A DNA stretch of 64,000 nucleotides from Extensimonas soli. GTDB taxonomy: Bacteria > Pseudomonadota > Gammaproteobacteria > Burkholderiales > Burkholderiaceae_C. The stretch covers positions 1 through 64,000 of the forward strand of contig NZ_JARGEL010000008.1 in assembly GCF_029211265.1 (NCBI RefSeq). The letters are read 5' to 3'. Of this stretch, positions 8,708 to 17,602 are shown piece after piece. The notes under the pieces are model-generated. The model saw nothing but the letters and a program-made list of their open reading frames with translations. It was not told the DNA's origin and did not search any database. The position numbers and the translations under genes are program-made. The stretch's first letter is position 1. Every line of letters starts with the position of its first letter.

Positions 8708-9654
8708 TGCTGCCGCTGCAGGAAGTGGTGCTGGCCGAGCCGCGCGGCTTTTGTGCGGGCGTCGATCGCGCGATCGAGATCGTCGAGCGTGCGCTGCGCA
8801 AGTTCGGCGCACCGATCTACGTGCGCCACGAAATCGTGCACAACACCTACGTGGTCAATGACCTCAAGGCGCGCGGCGCGGTGTTCATCGAAGACCTGGC
8901 CGAAGTGCCGCCGGGCGCCACGTTGGTGTTCAGCGCGCATGGCGTGAGCCGCGCCGTGCAGCAGGAGGCCCGGGCGCGCGGCTTTCAGGTTTTCGACGCC
9001 ACCTGCCCGCTCGTGAGCAAGGTGCACGTCGAGGTGGCCAAGCTCGCGCAGGAAGGCTACGAATTCCTCATGATCGGCCACAAGGGCCACCCCGAGGTCG
9101 AGGGCACCATGGGCCAGCTCGACCACGGCATTCACCTGATCGAAGACGTGGACGACGTCGCGCGCGTGCAGCCCGCGCAGACCGCCAAGCTTGCCGTGGT
9201 CACGCAGACCACTTTGAGCGTGGATGACGCGGCGCACATCCTCGCCGCGGTGCGCGCGCGTTTCCCGCAGGTGCGCGAGCCCAAGCAGCAGGACATTTGC
9301 TATGCCACGCAAAACCGCCAGGATGCCGTCAAGCTGCTGAGCCCGCAGGTCGATGTGCTGATCGTCGTGGGCAGCCCCACGAGTTCGAACAGCAACCGCC
9401 TGCGCGAGCTCGCGGCCAAGCTGGGCACGCCCGCGTACATGGTGGACAGCGCGGCCGAGCTGCAAAGCGCGTGGTTCGAGGGTGCGGCGCGCGTGGGCCT
9501 CACGGCCGGCGCCTCGGCGCCCGAAGTGCTGGTGCAGCAGGTGCTCGAGCGCATCAAGGCGCTGGGCGCGACCGCGGTGCGGCGCATGGAGGGCGTGCAG
9601 GAGACGGTGAAATTTCCGCTGCCCAAGGGCTTGCGCCTGGGCGAGGCGGCATAG
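8707..9654 (+). CDS. ispH: 4-hydroxy-3-methylbut-2-enyl diphosphate reductase
   Basis: Last enzyme of the non-mevalonate isoprenoid pathway, reducing HMBPP to IPP and DMAPP with a [4Fe-4S] cluster. The 315-residue protein has the three cluster cysteines in [24 protein letters not shown] and [10 protein letters not shown], and the TSSNSNRL stretch that binds the diphosphate. ATG 8707 shares its A with the TGA of fkpB; a GTG one codon earlier is less likely. Three repeat elements (B, C and S) follow the stop. Confidence 0.96.
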   Translation: MLPLQEVVLAEPRGFCAGVDRAIEIVERALRKFGAPIYVRHEIVHNTYVVNDLKARGAVFIEDLAEVPPGATLVFSAHGVSRAVQQEARARGFQVFDATCPLVSKVHVEVAKLAQEGYEFLMIGHKGHPEVEGTMGQLDHGIHLIEDVDDVARVQPAQTAKLAVVTQTTLSVDDAAHILAAVRARFPQVREPKQQDICYATQNRQDAVKLLSPQVDVLIVVGSPTSSNSNRLRELAAKLGTPAYMVDSAAELQSAWFEGAARVGLTAGASAPEVLVQQVLERIKALGATAVRRMEGVQETVKFPLPKGLRLGEAA

Positions 9655-9660
9655 CGCTTA

Positions 9661-9838
9661 AACCCAGATTGTCCATTAGGACGCGGGATGATAGCGAGGC
9701 GGCTGGCGAGGCAGTTTGGTCGCGGCTGAGGAGTGCATGGCCGGTGCCATGAACGACGAAGCTGCGGTCAAAATGACCGTCAGACGTCCGCCAGCGCCCG
9801 CGTAGGCGCGAAGCGCCGCCTAATGGACAATCTGGGTT
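9661..9838. mobile_element. Family B inverted-repeat element, intact copy (178 bp)
   Basis: Perfect 20-base terminal repeats: aacccagattgtccattagg at 9661-9680 and its complement at 9819-9838. Internal hairpins include cggtca/tgaccg at 9765-9779 and ggcgc/gcgcc near 9805-9817. There is no open frame of note. Degraded copies occur at 39250-39386 (opposite orientation) and 56034-56083. It begins seven bases after the ispH stop. Confidence 0.85.
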
Positions 9839-9850
9839 AAATACAGGCAC

Positions 9851-9927
9851 GACTTAGGCAAATCGGGGTGAGGCAAGGCGTTCGCCCCATGGCAAAACAC
9901 CTCGCTGCATCCTTGTGTGCGTAAGTC
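9851..9927. mobile_element. Family C short inverted-repeat element, copy 2 (77 bp)
   Basis: Same length as the copy at 4217-4293, with ends gacttaggca and gtgcgtaagtc; one base of the left end differs from the perfect repeat. The core aggcaaggcgtt and gctgcatcctt blocks are conserved. It sits 12 bases after family B, so the 378-base ispH-CBS gap is made almost entirely of B, C and S repeats. Confidence 0.7.
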
Positions 9928-9953
9928 CAGACAGGGCAGGCCAGTTGCTGCAG

Positions 9954-10015
9954 AAAATTTTGGCCAAATCAGCGTTTTGCCAAGAATTCATCAGCGCAAG
10001 CAGCTATTGATATTG
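9954..10015 (-). repeat. Family S repeat between ispH and the CBS-domain gene
   Basis: Read on the minus strand this gives tatcaatagctgcttgcgct, a short variable middle, and cgctgatttggccaaaattt, matching the full S pattern. It lies just past the 3' end of the CBS gene, where such repeats could act as a transcript end. Confidence 0.6.
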
Positions 10016-10032
10016 CAGCTTCCGGGATGGCT

Positions 10033-10722
10033 TCAGGCCGGCGTAGGCCCGACCCACAGGTCCAGCGGCGGGTCGGCGGCGACGGCGCGCAGGATGTCGG
10101 TGCGCGAGATGAAGCCCTGCAGCGTACCCTGCGCGTCGGTCACGGGCAGGCCCGGCAGGCCAGTCTGCAAAAGCACCTGGGCCACGCGGCGCAGCGAGGT
10201 GTCGGCGGACGCCGTGGGCACGGGGCTCACCATCACCTCGCTGACGGGCCGGCGCGCGAGTGCGATCGCCTTTTGCACGTCGTCCGCAGCGGGCAGCAGT
10301 TTTTCGGGCGCGAGGTCGGCGCGCAGCAGCAGGCCCACGACGCGGCCCTGCGCATCGACCACGGGCGCCTGCGCCACCTGGCGCTCGGCCAGCATCTGCC
10401 AGGCATCGTTGGCGCGCTCGTCGGGGTGCACGCTGATTGCGTGCGGCGTCATCACGTCGCGCACCTGCGTGAGCGGGCGGCGCTCTGCCGGGGCGGGTTG
10501 TTCGGTCTGCACGTAGGCACGCACGGCCTCTTGCCAGCGCGGGGGCGCAGTGGCTGCAGGTATGGGCTTGGGCGCGGGTGCGGCATGTGGCGGCACGCCA
10601 TCGGCGCGGCGCACGGCCTGCGGACGTTGCACCGGCTGCACGGGCAGCACCTCGCTGAGCCTTTCTGCGCCGCCGCGGTAGATTTGCCCCATGGGGCCGA
10701 AGACGAAGAAGGTGTCGGCCAT
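10033..10722 (-). CDS. CBS-domain protein
   Basis: A 229-residue protein with a low-complexity proline/alanine-rich first third (residues 1-85) followed by two CBS motifs: VRDVMTPHAISVHPDERAND..APVVDAQGRVVGLL and VSEVMVSPVPTASADTSL..GLPVTDAQGTLQGFISRTDIL. CBS pairs bind adenosine nucleotides and regulate partner proteins; no partner domain is fused here. The start at 10722 has AGGAGAG upstream. It lies 29 bases downstream of the M14-like lipoprotein gene on the same strand, so the two are probably co-transcribed. Confidence 0.85.
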   Translation of the reverse strand: MADTFFVFGPMGQIYRGGAERLSEVLPVQPVQRPQAVRRADGVPPHAAPAPKPIPAATAPPRWQEAVRAYVQTEQPAPAERRPLTQVRDVMTPHAISVHPDERANDAWQMLAERQVAQAPVVDAQGRVVGLLLRADLAPEKLLPAADDVQKAIALARRPVSEVMVSPVPTASADTSLRRVAQVLLQTGLPGLPVTDAQGTLQGFISRTDILRAVAADPPLDLWVGPTPA

Positions 10723-10751
10723 CGACCTCTCCTGTGTTGCTGCCGCGGGTC

Positions 10752-12653
10752 TCAATCGCTGTCGTCGAACACCAGCTCGGGTGCAGCCGCGGCGCGCGCA
10801 ACTGCGGCAAGATCGGGCACGAGCCGCTGGCTGAAGTAGCTGAAGGGTGTGTCGGGTTCGAGCGCGGCGCTGATGAGCGGCGCGAGCGATTGGTTGAGCG
10901 GGACATAGTAGCTGCCCAGGGGCGCGTCGATCACGCTGCGGCGCAGGCGCACCGCGGGGGGCGGCACGGTGCCTGTGCCAGGCTGGCCGGCCAGGTCGGT
11001 CGTTGCGGCCGCTGCGGCCGCTGCGGCCGTGGCGCCGTTTTTGTCGGGTGCAGCGGGGGCTGCATCATTTCCGGCGGACAGTTCCGGCGCATAGGTTTCG
11101 GCCAGCAGCGTGCCCGGCTCGGCCACGCGCAGCACTTCGGCGCCGAGCAGGCGCAGGCGTTCGACGGCGCGCTCGGCGCTCGCCGCGAGCCAGTAACCGC
11201 AAGGTCGCGCACGCTTTTGCAGCGGGCGCAGCGCGAGCGCCGAGGGGGCATCGACGCTGAGTTTTTTTTCGGCGCCGCTGCGTGGATCGAGCAGCACCAG
11301 CGCCTGCTGCGCAGGCGTGGGCGCCGCCATCAGCACGAGTTCACCGCGGCAGCTTTGCGCGCGCGTTTCGCGCAGCACGAACGAGCGCACCTGTTCGAGC
11401 TCGGCGTTGCGTTCGGCCGTGCTTTGCAAGGCGCTGTTGACGGCCGTCACGAGCGTGTGCACACGCCGCTGCAGGTGTGCGCGCCCGAGGTCGCTGCCGC
11501 GCGCGGCCACCTGCAAGCTCACGGCATTTTTCAGCCCTTGCACGTTGCGCCCTTCGTCGGGCAGCGTGCTGCCCGTGCGGATGCCGCGGTCTTGGGGTTG
11601 CGCGGCAGGCTCGTAATACCAGGCGCTCGTGAGGCCCTGCGCCTGCAGGGCCTTCGTGATCGGCTCGTAGTACCACTGCTGCGCCGCTTTGGTGAGAAAG
11701 GGCGGGTAGTTGGCCGTGGTGGTGTAGCTCAGCAGCGCGTCGTAACGTGCAATGCCGTCCAGCTTTTGCTGCAATGCCAGAGCGGGGTACTCGCGCGCGT
11801 CGAGCACGAGCAGTGGCCGGTAGTCGCGCACCAGGCGTGCGAGCGCCTGCGCCTCGGGGGTGGTCAGGCTCAGGTGGTCGCGCTCCAGGTCCGTGCCCTG
11901 CGCGGTGCCTGGCTGGCCCAGCGCTGCCCCGTCGGGGTTGGCGCGCGGCACGACGATCACGTGGATGCGCGCGAGCAGCGGCTCGAGCAGACCTTGCGCG
12001 AGTTCGCGCGCCACCACCAGCAAAGCCTCGGCGCCCGCGGGCTCGTCGCCGCGCTGCTGCGCGAGCAGGAGCACCGTGGGGCGGCCGCTCGCGTCCAGGC
12101 TGGCAATGTCCGTGTCCTTGGCTTGCGTGAGCAGCAGGCCCAGCAGGGGCTCGCCCTGTTGCGACAGGCCCAGGTCCAGCAGCTTGCTGCGCGTAGGGCC
12201 ATGCGGCGGCGCTGCGGCGAGCTTTTGCAGCCAAATGGCGAGTTCGGCATTGCTGGTAAAGCTCTGCCGTGCGGGCGCGAGTCCCGGCGTGTCGTAGCGC
12301 GTGCCCGGGTCGGGGAACCAGGCTGCGACCGCGTTGCCGTAGGGCAGGGCGGGGGTCTCAGAAGCGGCGGCTTGCGCCTGCGCGTTCACTTCGAGCGAGG
12401 AAGGCGGCACGGGCGTTACGCGCACCTGGCTCGCGCTGGTTTGGCCCAGCGGCGCGGGCGCGGACTTGCTGCGTGCGTTGGCGCTGGCTGCGGGAGACTT
12501 CGGCGCGCCGGCTGTGGGCGCTTTGCCACTCTGAGAGGACGGCTCTGGCCACGGCGGCAAAGGCGTGCTGCTGCATGCGGCCAGCAAGAGGAGGGCACCG
12601 CGCGCGAGCCAAGCCCGTGCGCGGCGTGCAGAGAACTCAGAAAGCCGGGGCAT
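10752..12653 (-). CDS. M14-like (zinc carboxypeptidase family) lipoprotein lacking zinc histidines
   Basis: From ATG 12653 this is a 633-residue protein with a basic start, a hydrophobic run and lipobox LLAAC at Cys27, then a proline/serine-rich spacer. Residues about 160-400 resemble the M14 peptidase fold (LLAQQRGDEPAGAEALL, VPRANPDG, RDH, LVLDAREY). In active family members the zinc is held by HxxE and a later His; here the first position is Arg201 (QRGDE) and the later one Arg287 (DAREY), while Glu204 remains. Each change is one A-to-G step from a histidine codon. The protein therefore may bind rather than cut peptides or cell-wall material. Upstream ATGs at 12699 and 12716 are in frame. 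The open frame continues far upstream but loses family features. Confidence 0.75.
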   Translation of the reverse strand: MPRLSEFSARRARAWLARGALLLLAACSSTPLPPWPEPSSQSGKAPTAGAPKSPAASANARSKSAPAPLGQTSASQVRVTPVPPSSLEVNAQAQAAASETPALPYGNAVAAWFPDPGTRYDTPGLAPARQSFTSNAELAIWLQKLAAAPPHGPTRSKLLDLGLSQQGEPLLGLLLTQAKDTDIASLDASGRPTVLLLAQQRGDEPAGAEALLVVARELAQGLLEPLLARIHVIVVPRANPDGAALGQPGTAQGTDLERDHLSLTTPEAQALARLVRDYRPLLVLDAREYPALALQQKLDGIARYDALLSYTTTANYPPFLTKAAQQWYYEPITKALQAQGLTSAWYYEPAAQPQDRGIRTGSTLPDEGRNVQGLKNAVSLQVAARGSDLGRAHLQRRVHTLVTAVNSALQSTAERNAELEQVRSFVLRETRAQSCRGELVLMAAPTPAQQALVLLDPRSGAEKKLSVDAPSALALRPLQKRARPCGYWLAASAERAVERLRLLGAEVLRVAEPGTLLAETYAPELSAGNDAAPAAPDKNGATAAAAAAAATTDLAGQPGTGTVPPPAVRLRRSVIDAPLGSYYVPLNQSLAPLISAALEPDTPFSYFSQRLVPDLAAVARAAAAPELVFDDSD

Positions 12654-12743
12654 AGGGCGCCGGGGCTGTCGTGCGGGCGGTGCAGGGCATGGGTGCATGG
12701 CGGTAGGCGGTGGCATGTCGCAGTCGTTATATTCGGCCGCATT

Positions 12744-13691
12744 ATGTATTTGACCGAATTCGCCCAAACTTGCGCGCCGCTGGACATCACCGGCACCGCA
12801 TATTTCACCGACGCGCTGCGCACCGCGTCCGACCTCGGCGGCACGCCGCAACCGCCGTTTGCCTGCGTCTCGCGCAACCTGCTGGTGCAGGGGCTGCGCC
12901 TGCACATGACCGATTGGGGTGCCGACACGCCGGATCGTCCGGCGCTGGTGCTGCTGCACGGCGGTGCGGTCACGGGGCGCACCTGGGGGCCTTTTTGCGC
13001 CTTGCTCGCGCACCAATACCGGCTCATCGCGGTGGACATGCGCGGCCATGGCGACAGCGAATGGCCACGCGATGCGCATGCCGCGCACAACACCATGGCC
13101 GAGGACGTGCGCCAGATCATTGCCCAACTGCAGCTCGAGCGCCCCGTGGTGGTCGGGCATTCGGTGGGCGGCATGCTGCTGATGCGCCTGTTGGTGCACA
13201 CGCCCGCGCTGCTGCGCGGCGCGGTGCTCGTCGATGTGGGGCCCGAAGTGGTCTACCCTGGCTGGGAGCCGAAAAAAGAAGTCCACGAGGCCGTACGGCT
13301 CTATGAAAGCGTGGACGAGTACGTGCGCCGCCAGGCCCCGCGCATGAAGCGCAGCGAGGAGCACATGCGGCGCAACGCGCTGCATGAACTCATGCAGCGC
13401 GAAGATGGCATGTACCAGCTCAAGTTCGACCCGCGCCACCCCATGGGCGGTTTGGACGAGCGTTTCATGCCCGGCATGCCAGACCTTGAAACGCTGCGCA
13501 GCGTCGCGGTGCCGACGCTGGTCGCGCGCGGGGCGCAGAGCTGGTTTTTGCTGCAGGACGCCGCCGAGCGCCTGGCCCAGACGCTGCCGCGCGGCGAGCT
13601 GGCCGTGATCCCCGACTGCGAGCACATGGTCTATACCGACAATCCCGCCGCACTCGCCCAGGCCGTGGATCGCTTCGTCGCCGGTCTGTGA
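12744..13691 (+). CDS. Alpha/beta-hydrolase
   Basis: A 315-residue alpha/beta-hydrolase with the oxyanion segment LLHGGAVTGRTW, the nucleophile elbow GHSVGG, the acid region and a C-terminal histidine in DCEHMVYTDNP. A helical cap lies between about residues 175 and 240 (EVHEAVRLYESVDEYV). The substrate cannot be named from sequence. ATG 12744 has no Shine-Dalgarno sequence, and a TATATT box ends ten bases upstream (12728-12733), so the message may be leaderless. Divergent from the M14-like gene. Confidence 0.85.
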   Translation: MYLTEFAQTCAPLDITGTAYFTDALRTASDLGGTPQPPFACVSRNLLVQGLRLHMTDWGADTPDRPALVLLHGGAVTGRTWGPFCALLAHQYRLIAVDMRGHGDSEWPRDAHAAHNTMAEDVRQIIAQLQLERPVVVGHSVGGMLLMRLLVHTPALLRGAVLVDVGPEVVYPGWEPKKEVHEAVRLYESVDEYVRRQAPRMKRSEEHMRRNALHELMQREDGMYQLKFDPRHPMGGLDERFMPGMPDLETLRSVAVPTLVARGAQSWFLLQDAAERLAQTLPRGELAVIPDCEHMVYTDNPAALAQAVDRFVAGL

Positions 13692-13718
13692 ACGCAGTAG
13701 AAGCGGGGTGCTTTGTTT

Positions 13719-13749
13719 TTGATAGCTACTAGCGCTTGTCAATAAAGGG
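13719..13749 (+). repeat. Family S repeat, left part, interrupted by family A copy 2
   Basis: tgatagctactagcgcttgtc and following bases match the S 5' half up to CTAG, where the family A element begins. The other half resumes at 13916 as atgccaattt, which with the CTAG reads ctagatgccaattt against the S pattern ctagaggccaattt. This is the clearest case of family A inserted into S. Confidence 0.65.
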
Positions 13750-13915
13750 CTAGTGTAGTGTTTGATGCTTGATGCGATAAATAAAACCGATGGATTTTTG
13801 GTCTGGGCAAGGCGCAAACCGCAGCGATACCGGGTGGTATCGCGAGGATTTGCAACGCGGCCCGGGCCGAAAAGACGTGGTTTTATGTCGCATATAGCGT
13901 CGAACACTACACTAG
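13750..13915. mobile_element. Family A element, copy 2 (166 bp, IS630-type ends)
   Basis: Perfect 13-base ends ctagtgtagtgtt (13750-13762) and aacactacactag (13903-13915), identical to the insertion-sequence end at 301-313. Same length and interior as the copy at 6583. It lies between the convergent hydrolase and rhlE genes, 24 bases from the rhlE stop, and its hairpin could end either transcript. Confidence 0.88.
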
Positions 13916-13938
13916 ATGCCAATTTCATCAGGAAATTT

Positions 13939-15642
13939 TCAGCGCCCCGAAAACCCGCGCATGCCTTGGCCGCGCGGTTTGCCGCCGCGCGCACCGCCGC
14001 CGCGGCCTTCGCGCCGCGCCATGGTATCCACGCTGGTGCGCATGGGGTCGGGTTGGCCTGAGCCTTTGCCCGCGCCCGCGGGGCGCAGGCTGTGCCCCAT
14101 TTGCGTGCCCAGGTGCGCGTCATCGCTGCGGGGTTGGAAGTCGTCATTGCGTGGACCACCACCTTGGCGCGGGCCGCCGTCCTGGCGCGGGCGTGCCGGG
14201 CCGCGGTTGCCGTTCGCAGGCCTTTGCTCGGCGCGCGGGCGCTGGTTGGGCCCCTGGCCGCTGCCTTGCGGCTTGGCGTTCCTCGGGCGCGGCTGTGCCT
14301 GGCCGCCGTCGTCCTGGGCTGTGCCGGTTTGTCCGCCGCGCTGCGTGCCCTTGGTTCCCTTGTTGCTGCGCATGCGATCCATCATCTCGCTGCGCGCAGC
14401 CTTGGCGGCTGCCTGCATCACTTCGCGGCTCGGCGGTTTGCCCGCGCCGCCCCAGAGGGTCTGGCGGCCCATGGCGATCGGTTCGGCCTTTTCGCCGGGC
14501 TCTGGCCCCAGGCCCTCGAGCACCTGCACGGGGATTTCCTGGCGCGTGAAGCGCTCGATCTCCATCATGAAGCCTTCTTCGTCGAGGCACACCAGGCTCA
14601 CGGCCTCGCCGCTCGCGCCTGCGCGGCCCGTGCGACCGATGCGGTGCACGTAGTCTTCGGGCACGTTGGGGATGTCGTAGTTGACGACGTGCGGCAGCTC
14701 GTCGATGTCAATGCCGCGTGCGGCAATGTCGGTGGCCACGAGCGCGCGCAGTGCACCGCTCTTGAAGTCCGCAAGCGCCTGGGTGCGCGCACTCTGGCTC
14801 TTGTTGCCGTGCAGCGCCATGGCCTTGACGCCGTGCTGGTTGAGAAAGTCGGCCACGTGGTTGGCGCCGAACTTGGTGCGCGTGAACACCAGCACCTGGC
14901 TCCACTGGTGCTGTTCGATGATGTGCAGCAGCGCCTGCTTTTTCTTCGCGCGGCCCACGGGATGGATCACCTGCGTGATGCGCTGCACCGTGGTGTTGCG
15001 CGGCGTGACCTGGATGTGCTGCGGCTCGCGCAGCAGGCCGTTCGCAAGCTCGCGGATTTCGTCGCTGAAGGTGGCGGAAAACAGCAGGCTCTGCTTGTGC
15101 TTGGGCAGCAGCGCGAGCACTTTTTTCACGTCATGGATGAAGCCCATGTCGAGCATGCGATCGGCCTCGTCGAGCACCAGCACCTGCACCTGCGAGAGGT
15201 CCAGAAAGCCCTGCTCCTGCAGATCGAGCAGGCGCCCGGGCGTGGCGACCAGAATATCGACACCGCGCTGCAGGCGCTCGATCTGCGGGTTCATGCCCAC
15301 GCCGCCGAATATCACGGTGGACTTGAGGTCGAGGTGTTTGCCATAGGTGCGCACGGATTCCTCGACCTGCGCGGCGAGCTCGCGCGTGGGCGTGAGCACC
15401 AGTGCGCGTATGGCCTTGGCGCCGGATTTGCCTTTGGCAGCAGGCTCTTGCGCGAGGCGGTGCAGCATGGGCAGCGTGAAAGCGGCCGTTTTGCCGGTGC
15501 CCGTTTGCGCGCCGGCGAGCAGATCATGGCCTGCGAGCACGGCGGGAATGGCCTGCGCCTGGATGGGGGTGGGGGTTTCGTAGCCTTGCTCGCGCACGGC
15601 CTGCAGGATGGCCGGAGCCAGCTGGAGTTCTTCAAATTGCAT
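13939..15642 (-). CDS. rhlE: DEAD-box RNA helicase, RhlE type
   Basis: A 567-residue ATP-dependent RNA helicase. Motifs in order: Q motif ([11 protein letters not shown]), [38 protein letters not shown], then the second RecA domain with ARGIDI and HRIGRTGR. From about residue 400 a long glycine/arginine/glutamine-rich tail ([26 protein letters not shown]) replaces a folded domain, as in RhlE proteins that work on ribosome assembly and mRNA decay at low temperature. It is divergent from ettA with 223 bases between; that gap holds a small hairpin, tttgcagg/cctgcaaa, near 15768. Confidence 0.93.
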   Translation of the reverse strand: MQFEELQLAPAILQAVREQGYETPTPIQAQAIPAVLAGHDLLAGAQTGTGKTAAFTLPMLHRLAQEPAAKGKSGAKAIRALVLTPTRELAAQVEESVRTYGKHLDLKSTVIFGGVGMNPQIERLQRGVDILVATPGRLLDLQEQGFLDLSQVQVLVLDEADRMLDMGFIHDVKKVLALLPKHKQSLLFSATFSDEIRELANGLLREPQHIQVTPRNTTVQRITQVIHPVGRAKKKQALLHIIEQHQWSQVLVFTRTKFGANHVADFLNQHGVKAMALHGNKSQSARTQALADFKSGALRALVATDIAARGIDIDELPHVVNYDIPNVPEDYVHRIGRTGRAGASGEAVSLVCLDEEGFMMEIERFTRQEIPVQVLEGLGPEPGEKAEPIAMGRQTLWGGAGKPPSREVMQAAAKAARSEMMDRMRSNKGTKGTQRGGQTGTAQDDGGQAQPRPRNAKPQGSGQGPNQRPRAEQRPANGNRGPARPRQDGGPRQGGGPRNDDFQPRSDDAHLGTQMGHSLRPAGAGKGSGQPDPMRTSVDTMARREGRGGGARGGKPRGQGMRGFSGR

Positions 15643-15865
15643 GGATTGATCTGCGCCCGTCCTGGGCGCTGGGTGCCGGTGCGCCGCGAAAGCCTTGATT
15701 TGCGATCGCGCCAGTTGCAGACCGGCGGGGTTTATGGAGAGAAATTCGCCCTCAGATGGGGAGAAATTTGCAGGGTACTGGAGCCTGCAAAGGGGCATAT
15801 TGTCGCATGCACCGATAATTCCAACCCTTCATGCCTGTTTATTTTTAGCGAGTCAGACCCATCCC

Positions 15866-17527
<1,662 letters not shown>

Positions 17528-17602
17528 CGAGGCCTGGGCGCGTGCAGCAGCTTGGCTTCGCGGTAGCATCGAAACCCCCGCGCGAGCTTGACCTTTCACG
17601 CC

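Noticed and set aside
13762-13980. Small open frames across the family A copies (about 70-100 residues)
   Set aside because: They arise from the repeat itself, appear in both orientations, and have no ribosome site or conserved product.
12654-14162. Continuation of the minus-strand open frame upstream of the M14-like lipoprotein, giving a 1136-residue protein
   Set aside because: It runs antisense through the hydrolase gene and a family A element, and only the part after the signal peptide resembles a protein family.
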